Assembly (NCBI RefSeq): GCF_014859505.1
Contig: NZ_JACUUD010000001.1
Coordinates: 26,110 to 90,109 of the forward strand
Length of the DNA: 64,000 nucleotides
Direction: 5' to 3'
DNA from: Halomonas sp.
GTDB lineage: Bacteria > Pseudomonadota > Gammaproteobacteria > Pseudomonadales > Halomonadaceae
The position numbers and the translations under genes are program-made. How positions within the stretch are numbered: the stretch's first letter is position 1; the number at the start of each line of letters is the position of its first letter. The notes under the pieces are model-generated. The model worked only from the letters and a program-made list of their open reading frames with translations. It made no database searches and was not told the origin of the DNA. This document shows positions 46,077-55,733 of the stretch, one piece after another.

Positions 46077-47486
46077 TTGTACCTTGCCGACGCCCTCTAC
46101 CAGCTGACGCCTTCTCCTACCCTGCTGCTGCTGATCATCGCTGCCATCGCACTGGTCGAATCCCTGGCGCTGGTCGGCCTGCTGGTGCCCGGAGTGGTGC
46201 TGATCACCGCCGCTGCTTCCCTGGCGGGCCACCAGGAGCTGGCGCTGCCCGCCATCATGCTGGCCGCCTTCATCGGGGCGGTCCTCGGCGACTGGGCCAG
46301 CTTCTGGCTGGGCTATACCCAGCATCAGCGGGTGACACGGCTGTGGCCGTTGTCACGCCACCCGGAATGGCTGGCCCGGGGGGCGCGCTTCTTCCAGCGC
46401 TACGGCACCCTGTCGGTCTTCTTCGGGCGTTTCGTCGGCCCGGTGCGCCCGATGGTGCCGCTGATCGCCGGCATGCTCAGGATGTCACCGCGAGCCTTCA
46501 CCTGGGCCAACCTCGCCTCGGCGGCGCTGTGGGCACCCGCCTACGTGCTTCCGGGCTATCTGCTGGGGCGCACCTGGCAGCAGCTGCTCGACATCCCCGA
46601 GGGCGCTCGGCCGCTGCTGGTGGCCATGGCCGCCATCCTGGTAGCGCTGGCGGTGGTGTTCTCCTGGCTGCGCCAGCAGGTCGGCCGTAGCGGACGGCTC
46701 TACCGGCTGCTCGCCGTCGGCGCCCGTCGCCACCCGGTGATGCGCCGGCTGTGGCTGTCACAGAGCGCCCGCTCCAGGGGCGAGGTACCCCTGGCCAGCT
46801 GGCTGCTGCTGATCCTGTCGGTGGGCGGCGTCTCGGGTTGGACGCTGATGGTGATGCACCACGGTGCCGATGGCCCGCTGGTGATGGATGCGCGCCTGAA
46901 CGCCCTCTTCGCCTACCTGGCCACCCCCTGGCTGGAGACGGCAAGCCAGGCCCTGGCGCGGGTGGGCGACACCTATGGCGTGCTGGCCCTGGTGCTGCCC
47001 TGGGGGGGCTGGCTGCTGTGGCGACGGCGCCTGGACGCCTTCGCGCACATCGCCGGCGGGCTCGGCCTGATCGCCCTGCTCAACACCTGGGGCAAGGCCT
47101 TCTTCGACCGCCCGCGCCCGGGCACGCCGGACTACCTGACCGGCTCCATGGCCTACCCCAGCGCCCACACCTCCACGGCAGTGGTGCTGGCCGGGCTCGC
47201 CGCTGCCTTCATCGCCCGGGAGCTGCCCCACCACCTGCGCCACTGGGTCTACTGGGGCGCCCTGCTGTTCGCCGTGGTCATGGCGCTGTCGCGGCTCGCG
47301 ATCGGCGTGCACTGGTTCAGCGACCTGGTGGGCGGCGCCCTGCTGGGCCTGGTGGTCTGTGCGCTGGTCCAGCTCGCCTGGCAGGCCCGACCCCGCGCCC
47401 CGCTCGCCCCCTGCCCCTGGGCGTGGCTGGGCGTGGGGTCGCTGGCGCTGGTGGCGGCGCGCATCGCCTGGCTACCGCCGATCTAG
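46077..47486 (+). CDS. DedA-family / PAP2 phosphatase fusion membrane protein
   Basis: N-terminal DedA (FFGRFVGPVRPMVPLIAGMLRM); C-terminal PAP2 motifs KAFFDRPRPG, YPSAHTS, SRLAIGVHWFSDLVGG. TTG start in the ORF track. Confidence 0.88.
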   Translation: MYLADALYQLTPSPTLLLLIIAAIALVESLALVGLLVPGVVLITAAASLAGHQELALPAIMLAAFIGAVLGDWASFWLGYTQHQRVTRLWPLSRHPEWLARGARFFQRYGTLSVFFGRFVGPVRPMVPLIAGMLRMSPRAFTWANLASAALWAPAYVLPGYLLGRTWQQLLDIPEGARPLLVAMAAILVALAVVFSWLRQQVGRSGRLYRLLAVGARRHPVMRRLWLSQSARSRGEVPLASWLLLILSVGGVSGWTLMVMHHGADGPLVMDARLNALFAYLATPWLETASQALARVGDTYGVLALVLPWGGWLLWRRRLDAFAHIAGGLGLIALLNTWGKAFFDRPRPGTPDYLTGSMAYPSAHTSTAVVLAGLAAAFIARELPHHLRHWVYWGALLFAVVMALSRLAIGVHWFSDLVGGALLGLVVCALVQLAWQARPRAPLAPCPWAWLGVGSLALVAARIAWLPPI

Positions 47487-47496
47487 GCCCGTGGCG

Positions 47497-48120
47497 TCAG
47501 CCCAGCGCGAGCCACAGGCCGACGCCCACCATCAGCGCGCCGGCGATACGGTTGAGCAGACGCACATTGCCATCCTGACCAAGCAGACGCCGCAGCCGGC
47601 TGCCGCCGGCCGCATAGAGGGTCAGGCAGGCGAACTCGATGATGAGGATCATGGCGATCAATACGACGAGCTGACCGCCCAGCGGGCGCGAGGCATCGAG
47701 GAACGGCGGCAGCAGGGCCACGAAGAAGGCCCAGCCCTTGGGATTGGCCACCGCCGTCACGAACCCCTGAAGGGCCAGCTGGCCGCGGCTCGCCGGCGCG
47801 AGCTCGAGCTCCTCCAGCGGAATCGCCATGCGCCCCCGGGAGCGCCACATCATCACCCCCAGGTAGACCAGGTAGGCGCCGCCCAGCCACTTGAAGAGCG
47901 CGAAGAGCTCCGGCTGGCGAAGCATCAGGGCGGCCACCCCGGCCCCGGCGGCGGCGGCCACCAGGCCCACCCCCACCAGCTCCCCGGCCATCATCCACAG
48001 GGTGCGCCGTACCCCCTGGGTCATGCCCAGCACCATGGCCAGGGTCATGCACATGCCCGGAGTGATGGAGACGAACAGGAAGGTCGGCACGAACACCGAC
48101 AGCAGCTTGAGGCTGATCAC
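47497..48120 (-). CDS. LysE-family amino acid exporter
   Basis: [46 protein letters not shown]..., six-TM LysE/RhtB pattern. Confidence 0.88.
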   Translation of the reverse strand: MISLKLLSVFVPTFLFVSITPGMCMTLAMVLGMTQGVRRTLWMMAGELVGVGLVAAAAGAGVAALMLRQPELFALFKWLGGAYLVYLGVMMWRSRGRMAIPLEELELAPASRGQLALQGFVTAVANPKGWAFFVALLPPFLDASRPLGGQLVVLIAMILIIEFACLTLYAAGGSRLRRLLGQDGNVRLLNRIAGALMVGVGLWLALG

Positions 48121-48746
48121 GGCTCTCCCCAGCGCGGCATCAGGTGGTGCTCGATGCCGAGCTGGTTGAGGATCCGCGCCACGATGAAGTCGACCAGGTC
48201 ATCGATGGTGGTGGGCTGATGATAGAAGCCCGGCGCCGCGGGCAGCATCACCGCGCCGAGCCGGGTGAGATTCAGCATGTGCTCCAGATGAATGGCCGAG
48301 AGGGGCGTCTCGCGCAGCACCAGCACCAGCTGGCGGCGCTCCTTGAGGGCCACATCGGCGGCGCGCTCGATCAGGTTGTTGCTGGCCCCCGTGGCCACCG
48401 CCGAGAGGGTGCCGGTGGAGCAGGGACAGATCACCATGGAAGACGGGGCCCCGGAGCCCGAGGCCACCGGGGCCATCCAGTCCTCGCGACCGAAGCAGCG
48501 GATCTGCCCGGACCGGGCGCCGCTGCGCGCGACGAGCACCTCGGCCAGCCGCTCGGGCCGCGCCGGCAGCTCGATATCGGTCTCGGTGGCGATCACCAGA
48601 TGCGCCGCCTTGGAGATCATCACCCACACCTCGCGCTCGGCGGCCACAAGCGCCTCGATCAGCCGCAGGCCGTACTGGGCGCCGGAGGCGCCGGTCAGCG
48701 CCACCGTCACCGGCGGGCCGAAGGTGCCCTGCTGCCGCTCACCCAT
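48117..48746 (-). CDS. ubiX: Flavin prenyltransferase UbiX
   Basis: [19 protein letters not shown]...[56 protein letters not shown]. Confidence 0.95.
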   Translation of the reverse strand: MGERQQGTFGPPVTVALTGASGAQYGLRLIEALVAAEREVWVMISKAAHLVIATETDIELPARPERLAEVLVARSGARSGQIRCFGREDWMAPVASGSGAPSSMVICPCSTGTLSAVATGASNNLIERAADVALKERRQLVLVLRETPLSAIHLEHMLNLTRLGAVMLPAAPGFYHQPTTIDDLVDFIVARILNQLGIEHHLMPRWGEP

Positions 48747-50130
48747 GAGCCACCTCCAGCGCGGCCAGCAGCTTCTCGTGGATGCCACCGAAGCCGCCGT
48801 TGGACATCACCACGATGCGATCGTAGGGCCGCGCCTCGGCCACCAGTGCCGCCACCAGGGCATCGATGTCCTCTTCCAGATGCGCCGGCACCGGGCTCGC
48901 CGCGAGCACTGGGGCAAGCGACCAGTCCAGCCCCGAGGGCTGGTACCAGAAGGCCGCATCGGCGGCGGCCACGCAGTCCGCCAGGCGGTCGCGCAGGTTG
49001 CCCAGGCGCATGGTGTTGGAACGCGGCTCGATCACCGCCAGCAGCCGCCCCCGGGCGGTGGCGGCACGCAGCCCCACGAGGGTAGCGGCAATGGCCGTGG
49101 GGTGATGGGCGAAGTCATCGATCACCTGGATGCCGCCCACCTCGCCGCGCAGCTCCTGCCGCCGCCGCGGGGTCTCGAAACGCGCCAGGGCCGCCGCCCC
49201 CCGGGCGAGATCGACCCCGCAGGCATGCACGGCGGCCAGCGCCGCCAGGGCGTTGCGGGCGTTGTAGGCGCCGGTAAGCGGCCAGTCCACCACGGCGTCC
49301 TCGTCGATCCTGTCGCCGCCCTCCCCCTGCTGGTGGATCACCCGGAAGCGCGAGGCGTCCTCGCGCTCGAGCTCGTAGCGCCAGGGGCTCTCGGCGGCGC
49401 TGCCGAAGCGCGCCACCGGTGTCCAGGCCCCCATCGCGAGCACACGGTCGAGCGCCGGCTCGCCGTCGGCCACCAGCAGCCGTCCCCGACCAGGCACGGT
49501 GCGTACCAGATGGTGGAACTGCCGCTCGATGGCGGCGAGGTCCTCGAAGATGTCAGCGTGGTCGAACTCCAAGTTGCCCAGCACCGCAATCTCGGGGCGG
49601 TAGTGGACGAACTTGGAGCGCTTGTCGAAGAAGGCGGTGTCGTACTCATCGGCCTCCACCACGAAGGGGGCGTCATGGGCACCGAGGCGCGCCGAGAGGC
49701 CGAAGTTGCGGGGCACCCCGCCGATCAGAAAGCCCGGTGAAAGCCCCGCGGACTCCAGCAGCCAGGCGACGAGGCTCGCCGTGGTGGTCTTGCCGTGGGT
49801 GCCGGCCACGGCGATCACCCGCCGCCCGGGCAGCACCTGCTCGGCCAGCCACTGGGGGCCGGAGACGTAGGGCAGGCCCTGGTCGAGCACCGCCTCCACC
49901 TCGGGGTTGCCCCGGGAGAGCGCGTTGCCGATCACCACCAGATCGGGGCGCGGCGCGAGGTTGGCCGGGGCATAGCCCTCGCGCAGCGCGATGCCCGCCT
50001 CCTCGAGCTGGGTGCTCATGGGTGGATAGACCCCCGCATCCGAGCCGCTGACCGTATGGCCCAGTTCCCGGGCCAACAGCGCCAGGCTGCCCATGAAGGT
50101 GCCGCAGATACCGAGGATATGGACGTGCAT
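48739..50130 (-). CDS. mpl: UDP-N-acetylmuramate:L-alanyl-gamma-D-glutamyl-meso-diaminopimelate ligase
   Basis: [47 protein letters not shown]...[17 protein letters not shown]. Confidence 0.96.
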   Translation of the reverse strand: MHVHILGICGTFMGSLALLARELGHTVSGSDAGVYPPMSTQLEEAGIALREGYAPANLAPRPDLVVIGNALSRGNPEVEAVLDQGLPYVSGPQWLAEQVLPGRRVIAVAGTHGKTTTASLVAWLLESAGLSPGFLIGGVPRNFGLSARLGAHDAPFVVEADEYDTAFFDKRSKFVHYRPEIAVLGNLEFDHADIFEDLAAIERQFHHLVRTVPGRGRLLVADGEPALDRVLAMGAWTPVARFGSAAESPWRYELEREDASRFRVIHQQGEGGDRIDEDAVVDWPLTGAYNARNALAALAAVHACGVDLARGAAALARFETPRRRQELRGEVGGIQVIDDFAHHPTAIAATLVGLRAATARGRLLAVIEPRSNTMRLGNLRDRLADCVAAADAAFWYQPSGLDWSLAPVLAASPVPAHLEEDIDALVAALVAEARPYDRIVVMSNGGFGGIHEKLLAALEVAHG

Positions 50131-50347
50131 GCGCTCTCCTGACTGCCGGCTTGCGCCGCGGCATCCCACCGCGGCAAGGTGAGGCGAGACTAGCATGGCG
50201 CCAGGTGCCCCTCCAGCGCCCAACATGAGGCAATCAGGCCAACCAATGGCGAGGGGGCCGGATGCAGCCTCGGCCGCTTTCGGCTAGAATCCTCCGACTT
50301 TCGTCACCCATCCACGAACAGCAGCGACCAGGAGCAGGAACAGCCCC

Positions 50348-51604
50348 ATGGCCCACAATGCCTTCTACGCCCAGTCCGGCGGCGTCACCGCCGTGATCAA
50401 TGCCAGCGCCTGCGGCGTGATCGAGGCCTGCCGCCGTCACCCGGACCGGATCGGCAAGGTCTTCGCTGGCCACAACGGCATCATCGGCGCCCTCACCGAG
50501 GACCTGATCGACGTGAGCCGGGAATCCGACGAGGCGATCGCCGCGCTGCGCCACACCCCGGGCGGCGCCTTCGGCTCCTGCCGCTACAAGCTCAAGGACA
50601 TCGAGAGCCACCGCGCCCAGTACGAGCGGCTGATCGAGGTGTTCCGCGCCCACGACATCCGCTACTTCTTCTACAACGGCGGCGGCGACAGCGCCGACAC
50701 CTGCCTCAAGGTCTCCCAGCTCTCCGAGAAGCTCGGCTACCCGCTCACCGCCATCCACGTGCCCAAGACCGTGGACAACGACCTGCCGATCACCGACAAC
50801 TCCCCCGGCTTCGGTAGCGTGGCCAAGTACATCGCCACCTCCACCCTGGAGGCCTCGCTGGATATCGCCTCCATGTGCGCCACCTCCACCAAGGTGTTCG
50901 TGCTCGAGGTGATGGGCCGCCACGCCGGCTGGATCGCCGCCGCCGGGGGACTCGCCGGGCAGGGCGAGAGCGAGCCACCCCACTTGATCATCTTCCCCGA
51001 GGTAGCCTTCAACCGCGAAGCGGTGATGGCCAGGGTCGACGAAGCGGTCAAGACCTACGGCTACTGCGTGATCGTGGTGTCCGAGGGCGCCCGCTACCAG
51101 GACGGCACCTTCCTGGCCGACTCCGGCAACACCGATGCCTTCGGCCATCGACAGCTCGGCGGCGTGGCCCCGACGCTCGCCGGCATGGTCAAGCAGGACC
51201 TGGGCTACAAGTACCACTGGGCGGTGGCCGACTACCTGCAGCGCGCCGCCCGCCACCTGGCCTCCAGGACCGACGTGGAGCAGGCCTACGCGGTGGGCGA
51301 GAAGGCAGTGGAGCTGGCGCTGGCCGGCAAGAACTCGATGATGCCGGCCATCAGGCGGGTATCCGAGACCCCCTACGCCTGGACCATCGAGCCCGCCCCG
51401 CTGGCGGAGGTCGCCAATCGCGAGAAGTTCATGCCCAGGGAGTACATCCGCGAGGACGGTTTCGGTATCACCGAGGCGTGCCGCCAGTACCTGTCGCCGC
51501 TGATCCAGGGAGAGGACTTCCCGCCCTTCGAGAACGGCCTGCCCAAGGTCGCGAAGCTTGCCCTCCACCGGGTCGAGCGCAAGCTGCCGACGTTCACGAT
51601 CTAG
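50348..51604 (+). CDS. pfp: 6-phosphofructokinase, probably pyrophosphate-dependent
   Basis: NGGGDSADTCLKVSQL and PKTVDNDLPITDNSPGFGS; Lys in PKTVDND is characteristic of PPi-dependent PFKs (ATP-PFKs carry PGTIDND). Confidence 0.88.
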   Translation: MAHNAFYAQSGGVTAVINASACGVIEACRRHPDRIGKVFAGHNGIIGALTEDLIDVSRESDEAIAALRHTPGGAFGSCRYKLKDIESHRAQYERLIEVFRAHDIRYFFYNGGGDSADTCLKVSQLSEKLGYPLTAIHVPKTVDNDLPITDNSPGFGSVAKYIATSTLEASLDIASMCATSTKVFVLEVMGRHAGWIAAAGGLAGQGESEPPHLIIFPEVAFNREAVMARVDEAVKTYGYCVIVVSEGARYQDGTFLADSGNTDAFGHRQLGGVAPTLAGMVKQDLGYKYHWAVADYLQRAARHLASRTDVEQAYAVGEKAVELALAGKNSMMPAIRRVSETPYAWTIEPAPLAEVANREKFMPREYIREDGFGITEACRQYLSPLIQGEDFPPFENGLPKVAKLALHRVERKLPTFTI

Positions 51605-51627
51605 GCGGCAAGCCTCCCTCATCAACC

Positions 51628-51674
51628 ACAAGACGCAAGCCAAGGGTTCCCCTGGTGGCTTGCGCCTTGTCGCT
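51628..51674. terminator. Heptad-periodic hairpin between convergent pfp and kinase/phosphatase genes
   Basis: acaagacgcaagcca-agggttcccctgg-tggcttgcgccttgt, 14 of 15 pairs; right side continues GCTTGCG CCTTGTC GCTTGTG CCTTGTT. Confidence 0.6.
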
Positions 51675-51706
51675 TGTGCCTTGTTATTGATCGCTAGCCG
51701 AAGGGC

Positions 51707-53440
51707 CTACTTCAACAGCCAGGTGAGGATCAGCAACAGCAGCAGGATGCCCGCCACGCCCTGCCAGAAGTGGCCAGGGTCGCGGAAGAATCGCCGGCCG
51801 CTGGGCGGAGAGGCGTCACGGCGATCCGAGGCAAGGGGCAGACGCAGCTCGCGCCGGAACTCCGACATGCGCCGGTAGCGCAGCGAGCGCTGGGGATCCA
51901 GCGCACGCCGCAGCGCCTCGTCCAGCGCCGGCGGCACCTCGGGGTTGCGGGTCCGCGCGCTGCGATAGGCCAGCTGTTCCAGGTCGGTGTGGCTACGCAG
52001 CCGGTTGGGCGCGAGCTCGTAGGGCAGCTCCCCGGTGAGCAACCAGTAGACGGTGGAGGCGCAGGAGTACTGGTCGCTGCGCCGGCCGACCGTGTCGTCC
52101 AGGGCATACTCGGGGGCGCTGTGCTCGGTCAACCCCACCTGGCGCAACAGCTCCCGGGCTTCTCGGTGCCTGCCTCCCTCACGGGCCCGGCAGGCGCTGA
52201 GGTCAGTCAGCACCACCTGGCCGTGGCGGTCGATCATCACGTTACCGGGGTGCACCTGCTGGTGCAGGATGTCGCGGTGGTGCAGCGCCTGAATCGCCTT
52301 GCCGAGCTGGTTGGCGATATCCAGGCGCTGCATCAGGCTCGCCTGGGGATGGCGCCGGGCCCACTCGGTCAAGGTCTCCCCGTCCACATAGGCCATCAGG
52401 TAGTAGAGGTAGCGACGCGGCCGCGAGGACTCCATGATCCGCACCACGAAGGGCGACTTGACCCGTTCCACCACCCACTGCTGAAGCAGGAAATGCTCCA
52501 GGTAGACATTACGGTTGGAGAGTTCCGGGCTGGGTGCCTTCATCACCATGTCCCGCTCGGTACTAATATCGCGGACCCGATAGACCCGCGACTGGGCGGT
52601 TCGCGACAGCACCGCCTTGATCTCCAGGCCGTCCAGGCGATCCCCCGGCGAGAGCTCGGGGGGGATCGGCAGATCGCCATAGGCACGGCCTGGGTGGTCC
52701 GGCTGCTCGTCGGGCAGATCATCGATGCGCACCAGCTGGAAGCAAAACTGCTCGGCGCCGTAGCCTCGGGCCTGGGCCCGCTGCACCGCCGCCTCGGCCA
52801 GGCGATCGCAGGCGGCGTTGAGGTCACTGGCATCCTGGCGAATCAGCTGAACATACTCCGACGGCATCAGGGTGCCCAGCACCGCCTGGGTGGTGAAAAG
52901 GAAGATGTCACCCTGCTTGATGGGAAACTGGGCGTAGTCGATGTCGATGCTGCCATCCATGCCGAGCGCCCGGGAGGGATAGCGGTAGCCGCCCAGGTCG
53001 GTGACGTGGTCGCGGCTGAGCTGCTCGAACTCGGCGCCGCGCAGACGAAACACCAGGGTATCGCCAAGGTGGAACAGGTGGGCGGTGCGGCCACGGTAAA
53101 TCATGGCAGACAGCGACGAGACATAGCTGCCCTCGGTGACGCACTGGCTCTGGCTGTAGCACCAGCCGTTGAGGGCGCGCAGCACCCGGGTGGCGGAGGT
53201 CTTGACGTCCCAGTGATCCGGTGTGGAATAGTAGTCGGCCAGGAAGCCGCGCACGCTGAGATCGCCGGCCTGCTTGGCCATGGAGTTGCGCTGGGTGGAG
53301 TCGCTGATCACCGCACAGGCGCCCTTGGCATTGAGCTGCCCGATCTGGGGCAGGCGCATCGACATGGAGCTGCGGTGGTGGCGCCGGTCCGGCGCCACAA
53401 AGGCCTGGCCATAACTCAATGACAGCTGCGCAGATCCCAA
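51707..53440 (-). CDS. Bifunctional PP2C-like phosphatase / Ser-Thr protein kinase with C-terminal TM anchor
   Basis: N-terminal PP2C-like region; kinase motifs DMVMKAPSPELSNRN, RDILHQQVHPGNVMIDRHGQVVLTDLSACR, SAPEYAL, DQYSCASTVYWLLTGELPY; C-terminal TM helix. Probable TTG start at 53440 after aggaga. Confidence 0.8.
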   Translation of the reverse strand: MGSAQLSLSYGQAFVAPDRRHHRSSMSMRLPQIGQLNAKGACAVISDSTQRNSMAKQAGDLSVRGFLADYYSTPDHWDVKTSATRVLRALNGWCYSQSQCVTEGSYVSSLSAMIYRGRTAHLFHLGDTLVFRLRGAEFEQLSRDHVTDLGGYRYPSRALGMDGSIDIDYAQFPIKQGDIFLFTTQAVLGTLMPSEYVQLIRQDASDLNAACDRLAEAAVQRAQARGYGAEQFCFQLVRIDDLPDEQPDHPGRAYGDLPIPPELSPGDRLDGLEIKAVLSRTAQSRVYRVRDISTERDMVMKAPSPELSNRNVYLEHFLLQQWVVERVKSPFVVRIMESSRPRRYLYYLMAYVDGETLTEWARRHPQASLMQRLDIANQLGKAIQALHHRDILHQQVHPGNVMIDRHGQVVLTDLSACRAREGGRHREARELLRQVGLTEHSAPEYALDDTVGRRSDQYSCASTVYWLLTGELPYELAPNRLRSHTDLEQLAYRSARTRNPEVPPALDEALRRALDPQRSLRYRRMSEFRRELRLPLASDRRDASPPSGRRFFRDPGHFWQGVAGILLLLLILTWLLK

Positions 53441-53704
53441 GAGGCTTCTCCTTGACCGCCGGGTCGATCTTACTTGGGGTCGCCGGCCACCCTGGTTGGC
53501 AGCCGGCGAACCCCGCCGGGGCCCATGATACACTTCCGTCGTCTCCGCGTGGTGTCAACCAAAGCCGCAGCGCTTTCCCGGGGGTAGGCACCCAGGTCGC
53601 GACACCTATGTCGCATTGGTAATCCCTGCGCCCGCTCCGTATACTTCCGCAGATTTTTTCGCTCAGCGATGTGCCAAGCTGATTTCCAACCCAAGGAAGC
53701 GACG

Positions 53705-54235
53705 ATGAACTTCGACAACATCCCCGCCGGCAAGGACCTCCCCAACGACGTCTACGTGGCGATCGAGATACCGGCCAACCATGCCCCGATCAAGTACGAG
53801 ATCGACAAGGACATGGGGACCCTGCTGGTCGACCGCTTCATGGCCACGCCGATGTTCTATCCGGCCAACTACGGCTTCATCCCGCACACCCTGGCCGACG
53901 ATGGCGACGCCCTGGACGCCCTGGTGGTGACCCCCTACCCGGTCCAGCCTGGCTGCATCATCCGTGCCCGTCCGGTCGGCATCCTCAACATGACCGATGA
54001 GGCAGGCGAAGACGCCAAGCTGGTCTGCGTGCCCCACGCCAAGCTCACCAGCCTGTACGACGACGTCCAGGAAGTCACCGATCTGCCCGAACTGCTGCGC
54101 CAGCAGATCGCCCACTTCTTCGAGAACTACAAGGATCTCGAGAAGGGGAAATGGGTCAAGGTCGAGTCCTGGGAAGGCGTCGAGGCCGCCCGCAAGGCCA
54201 TCGAGAAGGCCGTGGTCGCCTACGAGAAGGCTTGA
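53705..54235 (+). CDS. ppa: Inorganic pyrophosphatase (family I)
   Basis: [45 protein letters not shown]. Confidence 0.97.
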   Translation: MNFDNIPAGKDLPNDVYVAIEIPANHAPIKYEIDKDMGTLLVDRFMATPMFYPANYGFIPHTLADDGDALDALVVTPYPVQPGCIIRARPVGILNMTDEAGEDAKLVCVPHAKLTSLYDDVQEVTDLPELLRQQIAHFFENYKDLEKGKWVKVESWEGVEAARKAIEKAVVAYEKA

Positions 54236-54291
54236 CCCTCTCGCCGGCCACAATCAGTTGGCCGGCATGCCATACCCCGGCATAACAGACA

Positions 54292-54329
54292 ACACAGCAG
54301 GGCCGCCCCATGGGGCGGCCCTGCTGTGT
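54292..54329. terminator. Perfect 38-bp palindrome, bidirectional terminator candidate between ppa and DUF2333 gene
   Basis: acacagcagggccgcccca|tggggcggccctgctgtgt; 19-bp arms with no spacer between convergent genes. Confidence 0.8.
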
Positions 54330-54359
54330 GGAAGAGACATGCCGGGAGAGCGGTGGCGG

Positions 54360-55523
54360 CTACTCGGGCTGACCCGCTTCCGCCGGCTCCATGTCCTCTT
54401 CCGGCTCGGGAGCGGCCAGCACCTCGGGGGCCGGCGGCGCCGGCGCCTCCTCGATCGTCTCGACCTCGACCACCGGGGGCTCCACGGGGGCCTCGGCGGG
54501 AGGATGCGGTGACGCCAGCCCCAGTGGCGGCTCGACGAGGCGCTCGGCCAGGAGGGCGGCGAGATCTCGCGCCCGGGTCATGTGCAGCGCCATTACCAGT
54601 GAGTGGTTCGCGAAGAGCCCGAACCCGGAACCGTTGAGGACTACCGGGCTCCACAGCCGGCGCTGAGTCATCCCCAGTTCCGCCAGCAGGCGCTCCCACT
54701 CGGCGACAACACCCGCCTCGTGCAGCACATCGGCCTGGTCGCGCTGCACGCCCTGGAGCAGCTGCGACAATGCCCAGCCGGTACCACGGGCCTCGAAGAA
54801 GATGTCATCGACTTGGTGCCAGGGGGTGCGCGGCGGCAGAGACTCGGCATCCACCGCAAGCTCGATCAGCGCCTCGTGGCTACCGACGCTCGCCGCCAGC
54901 CGCAGGGCGAGGTCATCCAGCCGGACGACCAGCGAATGCAGCCAGGCGGACAGGCCCTGCCCGGGCACGAAGCCCGCCTCCTCATCACCCAGGGCGGCAA
55001 GCTGACGGTCGAGGGCCTCCAGCGCCTCGGCCAGACGCTGCTCGGTGGCGGGATAGAACCAGTCGCGGTCATCTCCCAGCAGCGCCTCGCGGGCCTCCTC
55101 GAGATCCGCACTATCGCCGCCGGCCATCTGAGGCAGCGCCCGGGCCAGGTCCCGGGAGGATGCCAGCACCCCAAGTTCCCAGTTGGGCATGTTATCGAGC
55201 CACACGCCCGGCGGGGCGATGTCGTTGCGCAGGTAGCCTCCCGGTTTCTCCAGCAGCGTGGCCACACTGGTGGCCAGGGTCGCCACGGTCACCGTGCCCC
55301 GCGCGCCCGGCGTGTAGGCGGCCTCGCCACGCCTCTCGAGGGTCGCCTGCTCCACGTCGAAGGGCGCCGGCGGCTGACTCCACCAGATGCCCAGGGCGAC
55401 GCTGACCAGCAGGTAGAGCCCTGCCAGCGCCAGGAGAGGCTTCCAGATCCAGCCATACTGGGGGCGCTCCAGCGCCTCCTCCTTCCTGCGACGCCGGGAG
55501 GCGCGCCAGCTTTTCCAGGCCAT
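54360..55523 (-). CDS. DUF2333 family membrane-anchored protein
   Basis: Single TM N-terminus (YGWIWKPLLALAGLYLLVSVALGIWWSQPPAPFDVEQA) and long helical body; ATG at 55523. Confidence 0.75.
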   Translation of the reverse strand: MAWKSWRASRRRRKEEALERPQYGWIWKPLLALAGLYLLVSVALGIWWSQPPAPFDVEQATLERRGEAAYTPGARGTVTVATLATSVATLLEKPGGYLRNDIAPPGVWLDNMPNWELGVLASSRDLARALPQMAGGDSADLEEAREALLGDDRDWFYPATEQRLAEALEALDRQLAALGDEEAGFVPGQGLSAWLHSLVVRLDDLALRLAASVGSHEALIELAVDAESLPPRTPWHQVDDIFFEARGTGWALSQLLQGVQRDQADVLHEAGVVAEWERLLAELGMTQRRLWSPVVLNGSGFGLFANHSLVMALHMTRARDLAALLAERLVEPPLGLASPHPPAEAPVEPPVVEVETIEEAPAPPAPEVLAAPEPEEDMEPAEAGQPE

Positions 55524-55733
55524 GTCGTGATAATCCCTGAGTGATGAACTTGAACCGCTGCGATGCGACAATGGGGCGCAGCGCAGAGGGACGCGGCAGG
55601 CTAACAACCGACTGCTTCTGCGATATCCTAGCATCGACCGCAGGCTCCAGCGCCCTGGCAGCCAGACGGGGAACCGCGCCTCCGGCCACGGGTCTGATGT
55701 CCGAGCCCGCCCTGACCACCCGCAAGGATTAGG

